This document shows positions 35,505 to 46,810 of a stretch of 64,000 nucleotides of DNA, one piece after another. Position 1 is the first letter of the stretch. The number at the start of each line of letters is the position of its first letter. The notes beneath the pieces were generated by a model. That model had not been told where the DNA came from. It worked only from the letters and a program-made list of their open reading frames with translations, and ran no database searches. The position numbers and the translations under genes were made by a program. Origin of the DNA: Acheta domesticus (Eukaryota > Arthropoda > Insecta > Orthoptera > Gryllidae); contig JAHLJT010009436.1 in NCBI GenBank assembly GCA_031308135.1, positions 217,945,286 to 218,009,285 of the forward strand, read 5' to 3'.

Positions 35505-38183
35505 CTATGGAGGATGTAAACGGTCTTTTGAATAGCGTGATTTGATTCGCGGGAAAGGATTAGCTGCTTTTCCAAGTTGAAAAGATGTATATGCAGGAGA
35601 AGAAATAAGGGAAGTATAAAATTTATTTGAGAGATGAAGGATCCAGGATTTTAGAGACAGAATACCGAGTTCGTTTCTTATAAACCAAGGTGCTTTCAAT
35701 GCTTTTCTAAGATATTTATTTTGTATAGCCTCTAGTTTTTGAATATGCGATTTCGCTGCACCACCCCAAATGGGACACGCATATGTCAATGATGGGCGAA
35801 TTATATATTTAAATATACATAAAGCTGAATCTAAAGAAAGATGAGAATTTTTCTTCAAAAATGGGTATAATTTTAAAAGCTTGACATTCGTTTTATTTAT
35901 TATTGATGTAGTGTGTGGTTCCCACGTTAGTTTAGTATCGAGTTTTAATCCAAGATACGTAATTGGGGTCTGGTTAGAAATCCAAGAAATTGCTTTATAG
36001 TTAATAATAAGTGGATAAGTTGGAGAGATTCGTTTTAAAGAAAATATTTTTGCTTGAGATTTTTGACTATTAATCTTGATTTGCCAATTATTGTACCAAG
36101 TAACAAGAGTATTTAAATCATCTTGTAAATTATCACGACCAGTTATAATGTCTGCATGAGAAGTGATTAGGGATGTGTCATCGGCAAAAAAGGCTACTTG
36201 TGAATTAATTAAATGTGGAATATCTGAAACGTAAATATTAAAAAGTATTGGTGAGAGTGGAGAACCCTGAGGTACTCCAGCGTGGATATTGTATTCAGAA
36301 GAAAAAAACATTGTTAACCTGAACTTGGAATTTACGCTGTGATAGAAAACTTGATAATATTTTTTGTAGATATATAGGGAATCCGAATATTCTAAGCTTG
36401 TAACGTAAACCATCATGCCATACTTTGTCAAAAGCTTTTTCAACATCTAGAAATAGTGCAAATGTAAATTGTTTCTTTTGAAAACTTGATGCTATAAAAT
36501 CTGTGATTCTTAATAATTGGTGCGTTGTAGAATGATTCGATCTAAATCCAAACTGAGATTTTGGGAGTAAATTAGTTTGATTAATAAATTTAATTACTCT
36601 CGTTAGAATTATTTTATCAAAGACTTTAGCAAATGTTGAAAGTAAGCTAATTGGACGAAAATTTTCTGATCTTGAATGATCTTTTTGCGGTTTAGGGATG
36701 GGTATTATGATTGCTCTTTTCCAAATTGAGGGATAGTAGTTTAGTCTAAAACAAGCGTTATATATTGCTGCCAGTGAACTTATGGTGGAATTTGGGAAAT
36801 GTTTGAATACTATATTAGGAAGTTTATCAAACCCTGGAGATTTGTTATTCTTTAGTTTTGTTATAATAAATTTAATTTCTGATGGAGACGCAAATTTGAT
36901 CCTCTCAGAAACCGTGTAGTATGGATTTTGAAGATATTTTAATACATTTAGATGAAATGAATAATTGTTAATCGGATTATTAGTAAATGTTCTAAAAAAT
37001 TGGTGTGCTAAAAGTTCCGCTTTTTTAGAATCTGAAACGGCAGTTTTATTTGTGTCTCTTAAAATGGGTATTTGGTGTTTCTCTTTTGTTATAGTTCGGA
37101 TAGCAGACCAGAGTGATGACGAATTTGGTTGGATTTGAGATAAATAGTTATTAAAGTTAATATATCGATCCTCTTGTAGCTTTTTCTGAACGGTGTGGGT
37201 TAATTTATTTAGTGTTTTCTTTATTGAGGGATCATGTGTTATCTGCCATTTGCGACGTGTAACGTGTTTAAGAGTTATTAAATTAAGTATTTCTTTAGGT
37301 AAATTATTAAATGATTGTATTTTGGAAGGGCAGGAGTGAATCGTTGATAATTCTAGTGATTTTGTGACATTATTTATAATAATTGAAATTTCGTCGTCTA
37401 TGTCAGAAGACATAAGTAAAGAGGAAGGATATGTTGTGAAGTATTGCATATAAGAATTAAATATAGTCCAATTAATCCTTCCTTTTATGAGAGAATTATT
37501 AACGTGATGTAAATTTAAGATTTCATGGAAAGTTATTAAAACTGGATTGTGGTCTGAGTTTAAAGCTGGAATACAATATTGCTTAATTGGAAAATTTACA
37601 CTTTGGGAAAGTACAATATCAAGAATATCTGGAAGAATTTGAGTATTATATGAATAATAAGTTGGCTGAGAAGGAGCATGAATTGACCAATTGTTTAAAG
37701 TAGTTAGATTATATAAGAATTGGCCTTGTGGAGAAGTAGTATTGCATCCCCAAGCTTGATGTTTAGCATTTAAATCTCCGAGTAGAAGTGTTCTTTTATT
37801 GTTGTTTAGTAGTAATTCGAGAGTAAATTTTGATAATTTTTTGTTAGGTGGTTTGTATGCTGCTATTATATTTATAGGGCCTACAGAAAAGAAAACAGTG
37901 AGAGCTACTAGTTCTAGATCAGTAGAGTTGGGAACATATATTTGTTCATGTTTGATTTTTCGTCGTATAAAAATTGCTACACCTCCTCCAGCAGTGGTCG
38001 TCGTTCTATCTTCTCTGTATGTTTTATAATTTGGGATATTACATTTTTGGAATGGGTTAAATGTGTTTCTGTAACACAAGTAATATCAATGTTATGACTA
38101 TTTAAGAAATGTTTAAATTCAGCTAGTTGGCGTAGGACACCATTAGCATTCCAATTTAAAAATTTTACTTTAGTGTGGTCCAT
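35505..38183 (-). pseudogene. Jockey-like ORF2 (APE endonuclease + reverse transcriptase)
   Basis: ORF2 nicks the target and copies the RNA. From Met at 38183 it shows NWNANG (about residue 8) and ETHL (about 40), then GDLNAKH (about 136) and SDHNP (about 210), the APE-type endonuclease signature. Next come the RT blocks: FRPISLLS, FLDVEKAFDKVWH (about 590), GVPQGSPLSPILFN (about 636) and the catalytic FADD (about 666). The C-terminal YLGLKLD and SLTYACPIWGG segments are typical of jockey. Two frameshifts lie in homopolymers: an A run near 38044-38048 appears one base short, and a T run at 36302-36308 appears one base long. They cancel, so start to stop is 2679 bases, a multiple of three, about 892 residues, normal for the clade. 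Confidence 0.9.
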
Positions 38184-39649
38184 TATTAAGAATTCGTGGA
38201 ATAACGTCTTGAATTAATCGATGTATTTGCGGAAGTAAAGAGTTTAGTATTTGATTTGTTATAATGGGAATGTATGTATTCAAGTCAGAACTATTAATGG
38301 GAGAGGAATTAAAAGTGTTGTTCAAATAGTGTTGAGAGTTTGTAGATACTGAAGGTAGATAAGGGAAATTTTTCCTATTCATAGTAGGGGGGGGTTATTG
38401 GAGAAGTCAGAGACGACTTAATGGTGGAATGAGGTTTACTTTTTGAATAACTTTGGTTTTGCAAAGGTGTAGATGAAGGTAATTTTTGATTAGAATTTGG
38501 AGCTGTATTTGTATTTGAGATTAAGGATTGTTTCTTAAAGAAAATACATCCTCTATAGTTAGCAGTGTGATTCTCATGACAATTACAACACTGCGGAGTA
38601 GAATTTCTTGGTTTTTTGCACTTTGAATAATGATGTTTCTCAGAACATCTCTCACATCGAGGTTCTAATGTGCAGTTGGCTTGAGTATGATTGAAGTTTT
38701 GGCAATTTTTACACTGTATTGGAGAATTTGATTTGGAGCGAAATTTAATTTTCACAATACTGTTAAATAGTTTATCCAGTTTTATGATATCCCTATTTAT
38801 GTCATTGTCTGCGAGTTCAAGTGCACAGATTTCTAATGGTTGTCGATTTTTATTAAATAATCTATATACAGATGTAATAGTATATGTTTTAGATAATTCA
38901 GTTTTAATTTTTTCGTTAGTGTAGGAAATAGGAATATCATACGACATTGCTGATAAAGATCGCTGCATTGGATCGCGATAAGAAAAGTATCGAACCTGAT
39001 TTGCATTACAAAAGGTTCTATACTTTCGATAATCATCTATTGAACTAAAGAATATGGAAATATAATCACTTTTAACCTTGGTTGTAAAGTCTGATTGTGC
39101 TATTTGTTTTATTTCTGAAATAAATGCACCAAAATTACTTAAGATCTTTGCAGTTTTTGCTATATTAATTGGAGGAATTGAAGTTTTATATTAATTGGAT
39201 TGATTCACATATTGAGGTGAAGGAGTAGACTCATCTGATTCTTCTGAAAGTACGTCGAACTGATTACCAGTAGGGACAGAATATGTTAATGCTGGATCAA
39301 CATCTGAGTCGGTAACTCGTTTGCGTTTAGAACTATTATGATCACTAGATGTTGCATTTTCTGCTGGCAATGAAGCACTATTAGAAGAAGAATTAACAGA
39401 TTCACTTGAATTCACTATAAGTGGTTGATTTTGATTAATAAATTCCTGTTGGGAATGCAGTTTTTGCTGTAAATCAAGAGTGTGTTGTTTCAAATACATA
39501 ATTTCTTGTTCTAAAGCATAAATCCTTGCTTGAGATGCTATAATCATATCATTATTAGGAATTTCAGGAACTTTGTATACGTTTGAATATTCGGTATAAT
39601 TTGGGTTGTTTACCAAGTGCATCTGATATAATCTGCCCCGTAGAGCCAT
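38170..39649 (-). pseudogene. Jockey-like ORF1 (RNA-binding, zinc-knuckle protein)
   Basis: The first Met at 39649 gives MALRGRLYQMHL, then a coiled-coil-like stretch (ALEQEIMYLKQHTLDLQQKL), a Ser/Asn-rich linker and a basic KRKR. The frame has a TAA at 39191-39193, but the same frame continues without a break (TSIPPINIAKT..., SDYISIFFSSIDDYRKY, YFSYRDP) into the C-terminal part. There CKNCQNFNHTQANC, CERCSEKHHYSKC and CCNCHENHTANYRGC form three zinc knuckles. A run of eight C on the minus strand near 38390 shifts the frame. One base fewer would let it run to the stop at 38170, overlapping ORF2. ORF1 proteins bind the LINE RNA and help target the complex. Confidence 0.85.
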
Positions 39650-40006
39650 TTGAATTGTCCATATTTTTTTACTGCTGTAGCCACTACAATTTCTCTTACT
39701 TAGAGACTAAGTTAGTAGTTCAGTTACAATGGGACAGTTTAATGTCAGTGTTATCACAGTACTCACACGTAAAGAAGAATACACTTCCGCCGCGTGGGGC
39801 GGCAGCCCCGTGGAACACGTCCGTGTTCCTGCTGCAGTAGAATGGTCACTTAGATGTACAATAAGCACTGGTTTTGTTGACACTGAACTAAATCCCAGCG
39901 CGGCGGCCCTCGCAGGTCGAGAGCGCAGCGCACACTAACACGCCTTGAGCTTGAACGGCGAGCGGTCGGCACAACCTTTCGCCACGGTGGCTCTGAGCGA
40001 ACTGGT
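39650..40006 (-). promoter_or_regulatory. GC-rich 5' UTR / presumed internal promoter of the LINE
   Basis: It lies between the element's 5' border and the ORF1 start. Its GC-rich 5' half contrasts with the AT-rich ORFs. LINEs of this clade carry their promoter downstream of the transcription start; that the promoter is here is inference from position. Confidence 0.5.
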
Positions 40007-40018
40007 GTTCCAGTGTTT
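40007..40018. repeat. Target-site duplication (5' side of LINE)
   Basis: GTTCCAGTGTTT, identical to 35250-35261. Confidence 0.85.
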
Positions 40019-43000
40019 AATTATGGCACTATAAAACTATTTTAACATCAAGCATTGTCCGATGGATATGTTTTTCCTGAACTTGTTGCAGATTTAGCAG
40101 CTATATCTGCTTTTCCATTACCATCAACGTACCCATACCAATTCGATTTGGATTCCATGTTTGTCAAAGTTGTTTTTCATCATTTTTAACACTCTTTAAC
40201 AATGAATTATTCCTTGCATTAAATGTTTTTTTTTAGACAGCCACCAGTAAGAGCGGTTACTTTTAGAGCATGCTCAGCGTGCTAAAAGTTCAATTTTTAC
40301 CAGTAATGCGAAAAGTGAAACGATGCTCAAAGGTTCAGATAAAGCTGAATGCAACAAAGAAAACAAAATACTTTCGTCTTATCGGCTAATATGGATCTCA
40401 TTGCAACATGGTACCATTTTTAAGAGATTTTTAGTATACTTGAATTAAAATCAAAGGAAATCCAGTATGGTTGAGTAAAAAATAGTGTTGCCACGTGGTA
40501 AAAGTGATTTTATTTTGTTCATAGAATTGCGCCATTCGGCCTATCGGCCTTGTGAAGCAACATTTCCTACTCGCAAAATAAAATGTCACTTATACGTATC
40601 GTCAATAACTAGTTTTCCTCATCAATTGATTTTCAAATAATTACTGATAAATTGAAAGGTCACTAAAGCTTTATTTGTAATAAGGGAAGAGATTTTCAGT
40701 TATTCAAAATTCCAGTACATTATATCGTCTTCGGTTACCTCCTAGACGTACATTTTTTTTACGGAAAACTGGAATGTGTTTATTTGCATATCACCTCCGT
40801 GTAAGTAAACTATTTATGTTTCCCCTTTATTTATACTATATGTTTTATACCTATCTCTTCATTACATCACATCCTATTGTCACTCATATCATATGAAGAT
40901 CCGTAAGTACGTGATGTAATAATATCGATAGCGGCAAGAATAAACACGCTATACAGTCGAATGCACCTGTGTTTAGGAGGTCGTCGCTGTTTCGATATCG
41001 GCGAGGTGCCAGAAATTTATTGTATATTGTGTTGATCATCGTTATTTTAAGATACCTGCCGAAATTGTCTTCGTAGATCAACTGTTCAGATAAGTGGTTA
41101 CTGTAGTTTTCTCATTTCCTTTCAAGCTCAGGGGCTAGGGACCGCGTGCGATGGATCCTTCCTTACCCCGACCACGTTCCATCATTAGGCCGATCACCCG
41201 CCCTCGAATATCCCATGCAAATGGTTCAGGAAATCCCCGTTAAGCAAGGGCGATCCGGAAAGCAACGACAAGCTGTGAATTCTCCGAGACACTAACTATG
41301 GATTGAGCTGGGGAAGAACTATAAATGACAATAATATTATGCTGTTATTGTGTTAGAGTATGTTACTCTGTTTTTATAATTTATCGTTAGAACCGAGTAA
41401 GGGACTATTTGGATGTTTTCCCAAATTGGGTTTTCTGAACCTGTAAGTATCCAAAAGAGCGAGTATCAAAGGCCATCAAGCCCAGTCGCTTTTAAACTGT
41501 AAGTAGACGAGTGGTAAAAAAAATTAAATGAAACTAGATTAAAACTTAAATTTTGCATCAGAACTGACAATTAATTTTATTCCAGTCTTTTAGTAATTTG
41601 CATTAACCGTTCTGGTAAGATATGGTGTTTTTTTTTATTCCGTATTCCTTGAAATTTTCGCCCTTCTACCCCTTCCCCATCTGGTTATTCCCGCCCCTCC
41701 CCGTTCTTGGTGTTAGTTTTCTGTGAACCGCGGTAGAATATGCATCGAATCAACGGAGCCATCCAAAGGCCAATACGATAAGATAGTTTTAAAGGGATGC
41801 TTCCAGAATGTGTCTTTCAACGGGAGGTGTGATGCGTTGTGATCAATGACAAAGCAATCGTGAGAAAAAGTGAAATATTTTTACACAATTTAAGTAAAAA
41901 GTAGGGCACTTTTAAATAGTCTGGAAACATGTTAAACGGTAAAGTTTCTGTAAGGAAGCCTGTGTTAATGAAATCGTTATGCATTAGCTTAGAATATTTA
42001 CGCGCCCATAAAATATAGGTCTAGTAAATGCAGATTCACCGTTAATGACTGATGAGAAGATAGAGACCACTTCATTTCATCATTAAGGTAGAGTATTAGA
42101 CTTGTTCAATATAGAGTTGTTGGTACAAATAGCACCTTTCAAAATTGCTGTGATATTTGTGTACTAAATATATTGAAAAATATTACGAGAAAATTAGATG
42201 GTTTAGAATATTGATTATATTCTAAATCATTATCATTATAAAATGTATTATATGGCTTGCTGCATTTTTATATTTATCCTCCGCGTGAGGATTCATGTTT
42301 TATTTTTCACGAGAGAAACCCTAAGATTTTGTGTCTGAGCATAGAAAACTCTAGAAACTCTGAAACTCTATTAATTGTGCTATGTTACATTAGAATATCA
42401 AAACGTCTTTTGAATACTGTGGAATTTACATGGAGATAAAATAATTTTCCATAGAAGACAAGGAAGAGGGATTTTTCGGGTCTAGCTAAAGTAGACTCGA
42501 TGAATTGGCTTAATCAATCGTACATACCTTCCTTGTCAAGCTATACACGTGTGACGTAGCCAGAATTTTCTTTTGACAATTGCCCATCAACGAATATTGT
42601 AGGCCTTTTCACGTATCATTCTTTACATATCATTCTCGTAATATTCTCCAGAACGTGAAACACGTTCTTATTTTTATTTATTTTATGCCAAAAACATTTC
42701 AAAACTGTGTGTGACGTGCTACGGGGAGAAGTGAATTCCGAGCACGTTTTCATAATTCTGTGACCTCTACCCTAAGCCATATTCTAGTCAAATTTTGAAT
42801 ACAGAAAAAGAGCGTTTTTTTAGTTTTGTTGACAAAATATTCACTCCTATGTAATAAAATCTATTTTCAAAGGTAAACTAGCTATAAATTTGTGCTCTGA
42901 ACCCTCATCATGTTCTTCATGAAGGAATAATACTTTTTGCCCCGACAACATGGAGAATAATTTGAATAACTGTATTTCCCACTAATATTTAGAAGACGTG

Positions 43001-43050
43001 CACAGATAATGAAGTTACATTTATGCTAGAAGCAAAACAAGGGGCCATCA
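40019..43050. other. No recognised gene
   Basis: AT-rich sequence. A more GC-balanced patch at 41120-41300 has no identifiable repeat or exon. No protein-like frame could be supported. Confidence 0.4.
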
Positions 43051-43055
43051 TACTG

Positions 43056-43221
43056 AGACCTGAATCACACGATTCCTTTGGACGGACAATTTCGAGAGTT
43101 TTAGCGAACGCGCGCATGCGCCCAGCGGCTCTGCTGTTTCAAAAACCGGGGCGCGCATGCGTGTGGTAATGTAAAACTTCCGAAGTCGTTCGTCAGAAGG
43201 AATCGTGTAAATCGGGTCTTA
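43056..43221. repeat. Palindromic MITE
   Basis: The left arm GACCTGAATCACACGATTCC pairs with the right arm GGAATCGTGTAAATCGGGTC. Pairing continues inward through GAGAGTTTTAGCGAACGCGC on the left and a diverged counterpart on the right, ending at the central GCGCATGCG motifs. No ORF is present. Confidence 0.7.
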
Positions 43222-43413
43222 GACATGCATCTGGGAGAAAATCACTGTGCGCATGTGTGCGTTCGCTAAAACTCTCAAAATGATTCGTCAAACGGAATTG
43301 TGTAAATCGGGTCTTGTAGACATGGATCCGGGACAGAGCCTCTGTGCGCATGCACTCGTTTGCTAAAACTCCCGAAATCGTTCATCAGAAGGAATCGCGT
43401 AAATGGGACGTTA
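43222..43413 (+). repeat. Two tandem copies of the MITE right half
   Basis: Two units of 95-97 bp (43222-43318 and 43319-43413) each contain TGTGCGCATG, then CGTTTGCTAAAACTC or CGTTCGCTAAAACTC, then GGAAT(T/C)G(T/C)GTAAAT, matching the right arm of the palindromic MITE next to them. Confidence 0.7.
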
Positions 43414-43419
43414 GCGCAA

Positions 43420-43720
43420 TGCTCATACAGCAAGAAACACACCGGGGCTGCGCCTGTCGAGGTGGCACACAAGCCCACAGCGCGCTGTCAATTGTCGCCG
43501 TCGACCCCGGGGCCCAGGGACGTCGAGCGGTTCGAACCCCTGACCCTGCCAATTAGGCGGCGCCGCGCGGCATAGTCTGCCCGTCGCGCACGTGGTGTTT
43601 GCTGTGGTCGGACGCGTCGGCCTTGCCGCCTGTCGATCGCCTTCCATTACAACTCGTTGCTCTCGTTGGGCAGCATCTGTCGCCTCCTCGCCCTCGTTCC
43701 GGCCCTGCCTCCAGCGAACG
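43420..43720. other. CpG-rich block with a B-box-like site
   Basis: GC-rich with a palindromic GGTTCGAACC at about 43530. The surrounding bases do not fold into a tRNA T-arm or cloverleaf, so this is not a tRNA gene. It may be a SINE head. Open frames here are compositional. Confidence 0.3.
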
Positions 43721-45029
43721 GGGCTGGGAGGGAAAGGGAGGCCTACAATCACATACAAGGAAGGCAAAATACTATCCTCTTCGTTCAAGTTATTTAGCAA
43801 TAGTGCATTAGTTCCTAAGTTTCGCTGAGACATGTTTGTTGAGATATTCGTGGGAGAAGCTAAACGTATTCTTTGATGTTACCACAACCTTGCTGTATCC
43901 TCCGCCATGAACGTATGCAGCCTAAAACGAGAGAGGGATTTGTGGGCCTCGTTGACCATTCGATTTTTTTCATTCACGTACGACATATTTTACTGGGAAA
44001 TAAATAAAACATAGCCTAATACAAGGAGAATCCTTTTATAAATTTAATAATACAATGAATAAATATTACTGATTTTATATTGAACAATTTCCAGGTTGCC
44101 AAATGGTTTGGAGAGCCTCTTCGCCAAATGTCATGTATCAATTCTCCTAATTGCCAGCTTAGAAAGAGGAAAATCAGGAATTGATAATATTTACGTAAAT
44201 AAACTTTTATTACGCAGCCCTAAGGGGCCATTTCCAAATTTTCAGGGAGGGGCACGGTCCCTCTGCCCCCTTGATCTGTATCCTCTCTATCGTCTCCTGC
44301 GCCGCAATCAACCCGCGTGTGCTCTTGTAAATAGCACAAATGCAATGCTGCTGCTGATAAGATTTTATATGAGGTGAAAGGCTCTGAGAGAAAGCATATT
44401 TCAAGATTTTTAGGGTAAAAAAATACTCTCCCTATTTGCTACTGCTTGAATGAAAAATCGAAGGTCGGCGTCTGTTATCGATGGTTTTCGTAATTTCCAG
44501 ACAGTTAAATTGTATAAAGAATTCCAAAAGGGGATGCCGAATAGTGCTACATTCAATAACGCGACTCGGACCGGATGCCATTCTTCTTTTTACGTCTCGT
44601 CCCCATCCTCACTGACTGGGTGAAGGACTTGGATCCTCCCAAAATCTGATCTTGCTTATGACAGGGCCCTTCGGGGACAAAAAGCACTTTTCAAAAGCGA
44701 CGACCCTTACAACAGCGAGGAGAGAACACATAAAAAGGCCGCATTGGAGCCTCTCATGAGAAGATTAATTGGTGCAACATACTGTTTATTTAGTGACTAT
44801 TCTTCTGATAATTACGTTATTGCAACGTTTACTTTTCTGCAACGGCAACATGCTTTTACCTGCTTTCAGGGAAGTGTGTCATGATAAATATTAATTATTC
44901 TCTCCCTGTGATTGTCATATTGTTAATCAAATTGTTAATCATTATCGCCCAAACCAACGTTTTTCAGTTCCCTAAGAGTAGAAATGAAATATATCTTTAA
45001 GAATATTACATCACAATAAAACAGTCCTA
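43721..45029. other. No recognised gene
   Basis: Mixed AT-rich sequence; open frames are short and without domains. Confidence 0.4.
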
Positions 45030-45434
45030 TGTACAAATTTTTTTGAGACTTTTGGAGGCATTCTTGAAAAAATTATTTTCTGAAAATGCGCAATTTTGAG
45101 ATTCTTTCACTTTTTATAGACTTAATAACTAAAGTCATAACTTGTCTATAAAAAGTGAAGCATTACATGGAATTTCATATATACTAAGAGACAACTTCCT
45201 GTATTTCACAATGAGATTTGAGTTTTGAGTTTTCAAGAAACTTCATCAGAAATTTCAGATCAGAAGCACTTCTTTTCAAAAATGCAATAATGTATAGAAA
45301 ATGCCCTATGTAAATTTTAATGACCTAAGAAATATTAAAAAAATACTTTGTGTAATTTAAAAAATCAAAAGAATAAATCAAAATGGCGTTCATATCATTT
45401 TATTCGGTGCATTTAACAGTATCCCTACAAAACG

Positions 45435-46060
45435 TTGGAAGAAACATTTTTTCTGGAAAATGGAGTAAAAATGAAAGGAGTTAACAAATATAAATATTTT
45501 GGTGTACTCTTTAACAAAAAGGGAAATAGCCAAGAAGAAATTGAAAGACGAATAAACTTGGGGAGAAATGTGACACGAAGTATAAACTCTGTCTTATGGA
45601 ACAAAACGATCACTAACACTATTAAAAGACGTCTTTACTCCACACTATAGTCAAGAGTGTTACAACTTATGGTTCAGAAGTTTGAGAGGTTGATAAAAGA
45701 ACAAGAGGGAAGCTGTTGGCCCTTGAAATTGACTACTGGCGTAGAAGTTGCGGTTACAGCAAAAGTGACAGAATCAGAAACGATGACATAAGAAAGAAAA
45801 TGGATATAAAGAAATATATCCTCGACGAAATAGAGAAAAAATAAATCGTTTGGTACAGTCATGTTATGCGAATGACGGATGCAAGATGGCCAAATCGAGT
45901 CCTGCATTGGGTGCCGACAGAAAGACAGAAAAGAGGAAGACCCAGACTTGCATGGCAGGAGGGAATGCGAGAGGCTATGACGGCAAGAGAAATGCAAGAT
46001 GGTCTACGGTCAAACCGAGAGGCATGGAGACTGAGAGCGGAGAAACGGCGACAGCTGTAG
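45435..46060 (+). pseudogene. 5'-truncated LINE reverse transcriptase C-terminus
   Basis: The first part (45435-45650) contains VNKYKYFGVLFNKKGNSQEE and 'RRLYSTL', the Y-x-x-L/F-G-x-x-F segment after the RT palm. A later frame (45866-46060) contains 'RMTDARWPNRVLHW', 'RQKRGRPRLAWQEG' and WRLRAEKRRQL. This is the tail typical of arthropod endonuclease-reverse-transcriptase LINEs (V.RM...RWP.RVL.W.P...R.RGRP...W..G). Frameshifts separate the two parts. The element is heavily 5'-truncated, as expected for retroposition, and ends in a TA then GA repeat. Confidence 0.75.
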
Positions 46061-46070
46061 AGCAACTCCG

Positions 46071-46075
<5 letters not shown>

Positions 46076-46149
<74 letters not shown>
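46076..46149 (+). repeat. Compound (TA)n(GA)n microsatellite
   Basis: About 21 TA units (46076-46117) run into about 15 AG units (46119-46149), directly at the 3' end of the truncated LINE, so it probably grew from the LINE's tail. Confidence 0.9.
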
Positions 46150-46152
<3 letters not shown>

Positions 46153-46810
46153 TTTTCAGCCGATTTTCAGAAAATGTTCAAGAATGTTAGAAAATCTTGA
46201 GCTCATTTTCACAGAAAAATATTGTTTCCTAGAAACTCCATAAGACATCATTCGAAGCACTACTTCTCAGAAATGTAGTAATAGGTACAAGTCACCCGTA
46301 ATGCAATTATTAATGAGGTAAGAGATATTAAAACACATTTGGGTAGTTTATGAAAAACCAAAGGAATACAGCAAAATGGCATTTATGCCATCTTATTTAA
46401 TACATGTAGCACTACCAAAAAGTTTGAAGAAAACATTTGGAACAATTTTTCTTGTTTTTCTTGTTGTGAAAATCTTGTTTTTAAAATTGTCATTATTGTA
46501 AAATTACTCAAAAATTTTTCTTTTGAAAAATCTTTATTTAAAGATATAATGTTCTAGAATACATTTTATTTAGAAGAATTCTGTAATTCTATGAAGAGGA
46601 CGAACATATTTTGAACTTTTGCAATTTTCGAAATTTCAGATGCTTCAACGAATGCTATTTTTAAGCGACGTTTATGCGAAATGAGGACAAAGTTTAATTT
46701 AAAATAATGGAGCCATTTTTTAAAGAAATTAGAAAATATCCTTGATGCTTCAAATAAAGTACCCCCAAAAATTAAAACATCGGTTTCCAGCTAAAAGGAC
46801 CGCTTCATCT

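Larger units (their letters stand above)
35262..40006 (-). mobile_element. Full-length jockey-like non-LTR retrotransposon
   Basis: About 4.75 kb on the minus strand, bounded by a 12-bp duplication (35250-35261 and 40007-40018) and ending in a short poly(A) (T run on +). Order: a GC-rich 5' UTR of about 360 bp, ORF1 (39649 to 38170), ORF2 (38183 to 35505) and a 3' UTR of about 240 bp. The ORFs overlap by 14 bases at ATGGACCACACTAA. The 5' end begins near ACCAGTTCG, a CAGT-like initiator as in internally promoted LINEs. The clean duplication and near-open frames show a recent insertion. Coding defects are one in-frame stop and three homopolymer length differences. Confidence 0.92.
45030..46810 (+). 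mobile_element. Decayed ACTTTCCCGTA-family element split by a LINE insertion
   Basis: The left part (to about 45434) and right part (from about 46150) match successive parts of the 10081 element: 'aaaatggcgttcatatcatt' and 'acagtatccctac' on the left; 'ttgagctcattttcacagaa' and 'ataaagtacccccaaa' on the right. They are separated by an RTE-like LINE tail and its simple-repeat tail. The nesting shows that this family is older than that LINE insertion. Confidence 0.55.

Noticed and set aside
35505..39649. Treating the LINE's separate open frames as distinct host genes
   Set aside because: Domain order, flanking duplication and poly(A) show that they are parts of one retrotransposon.
43510..43600. 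Possible tRNA gene around GGTTCGAACC
   Set aside because: Flanking bases do not pair as a T-stem or acceptor stem; no anticodon arm could be drawn.
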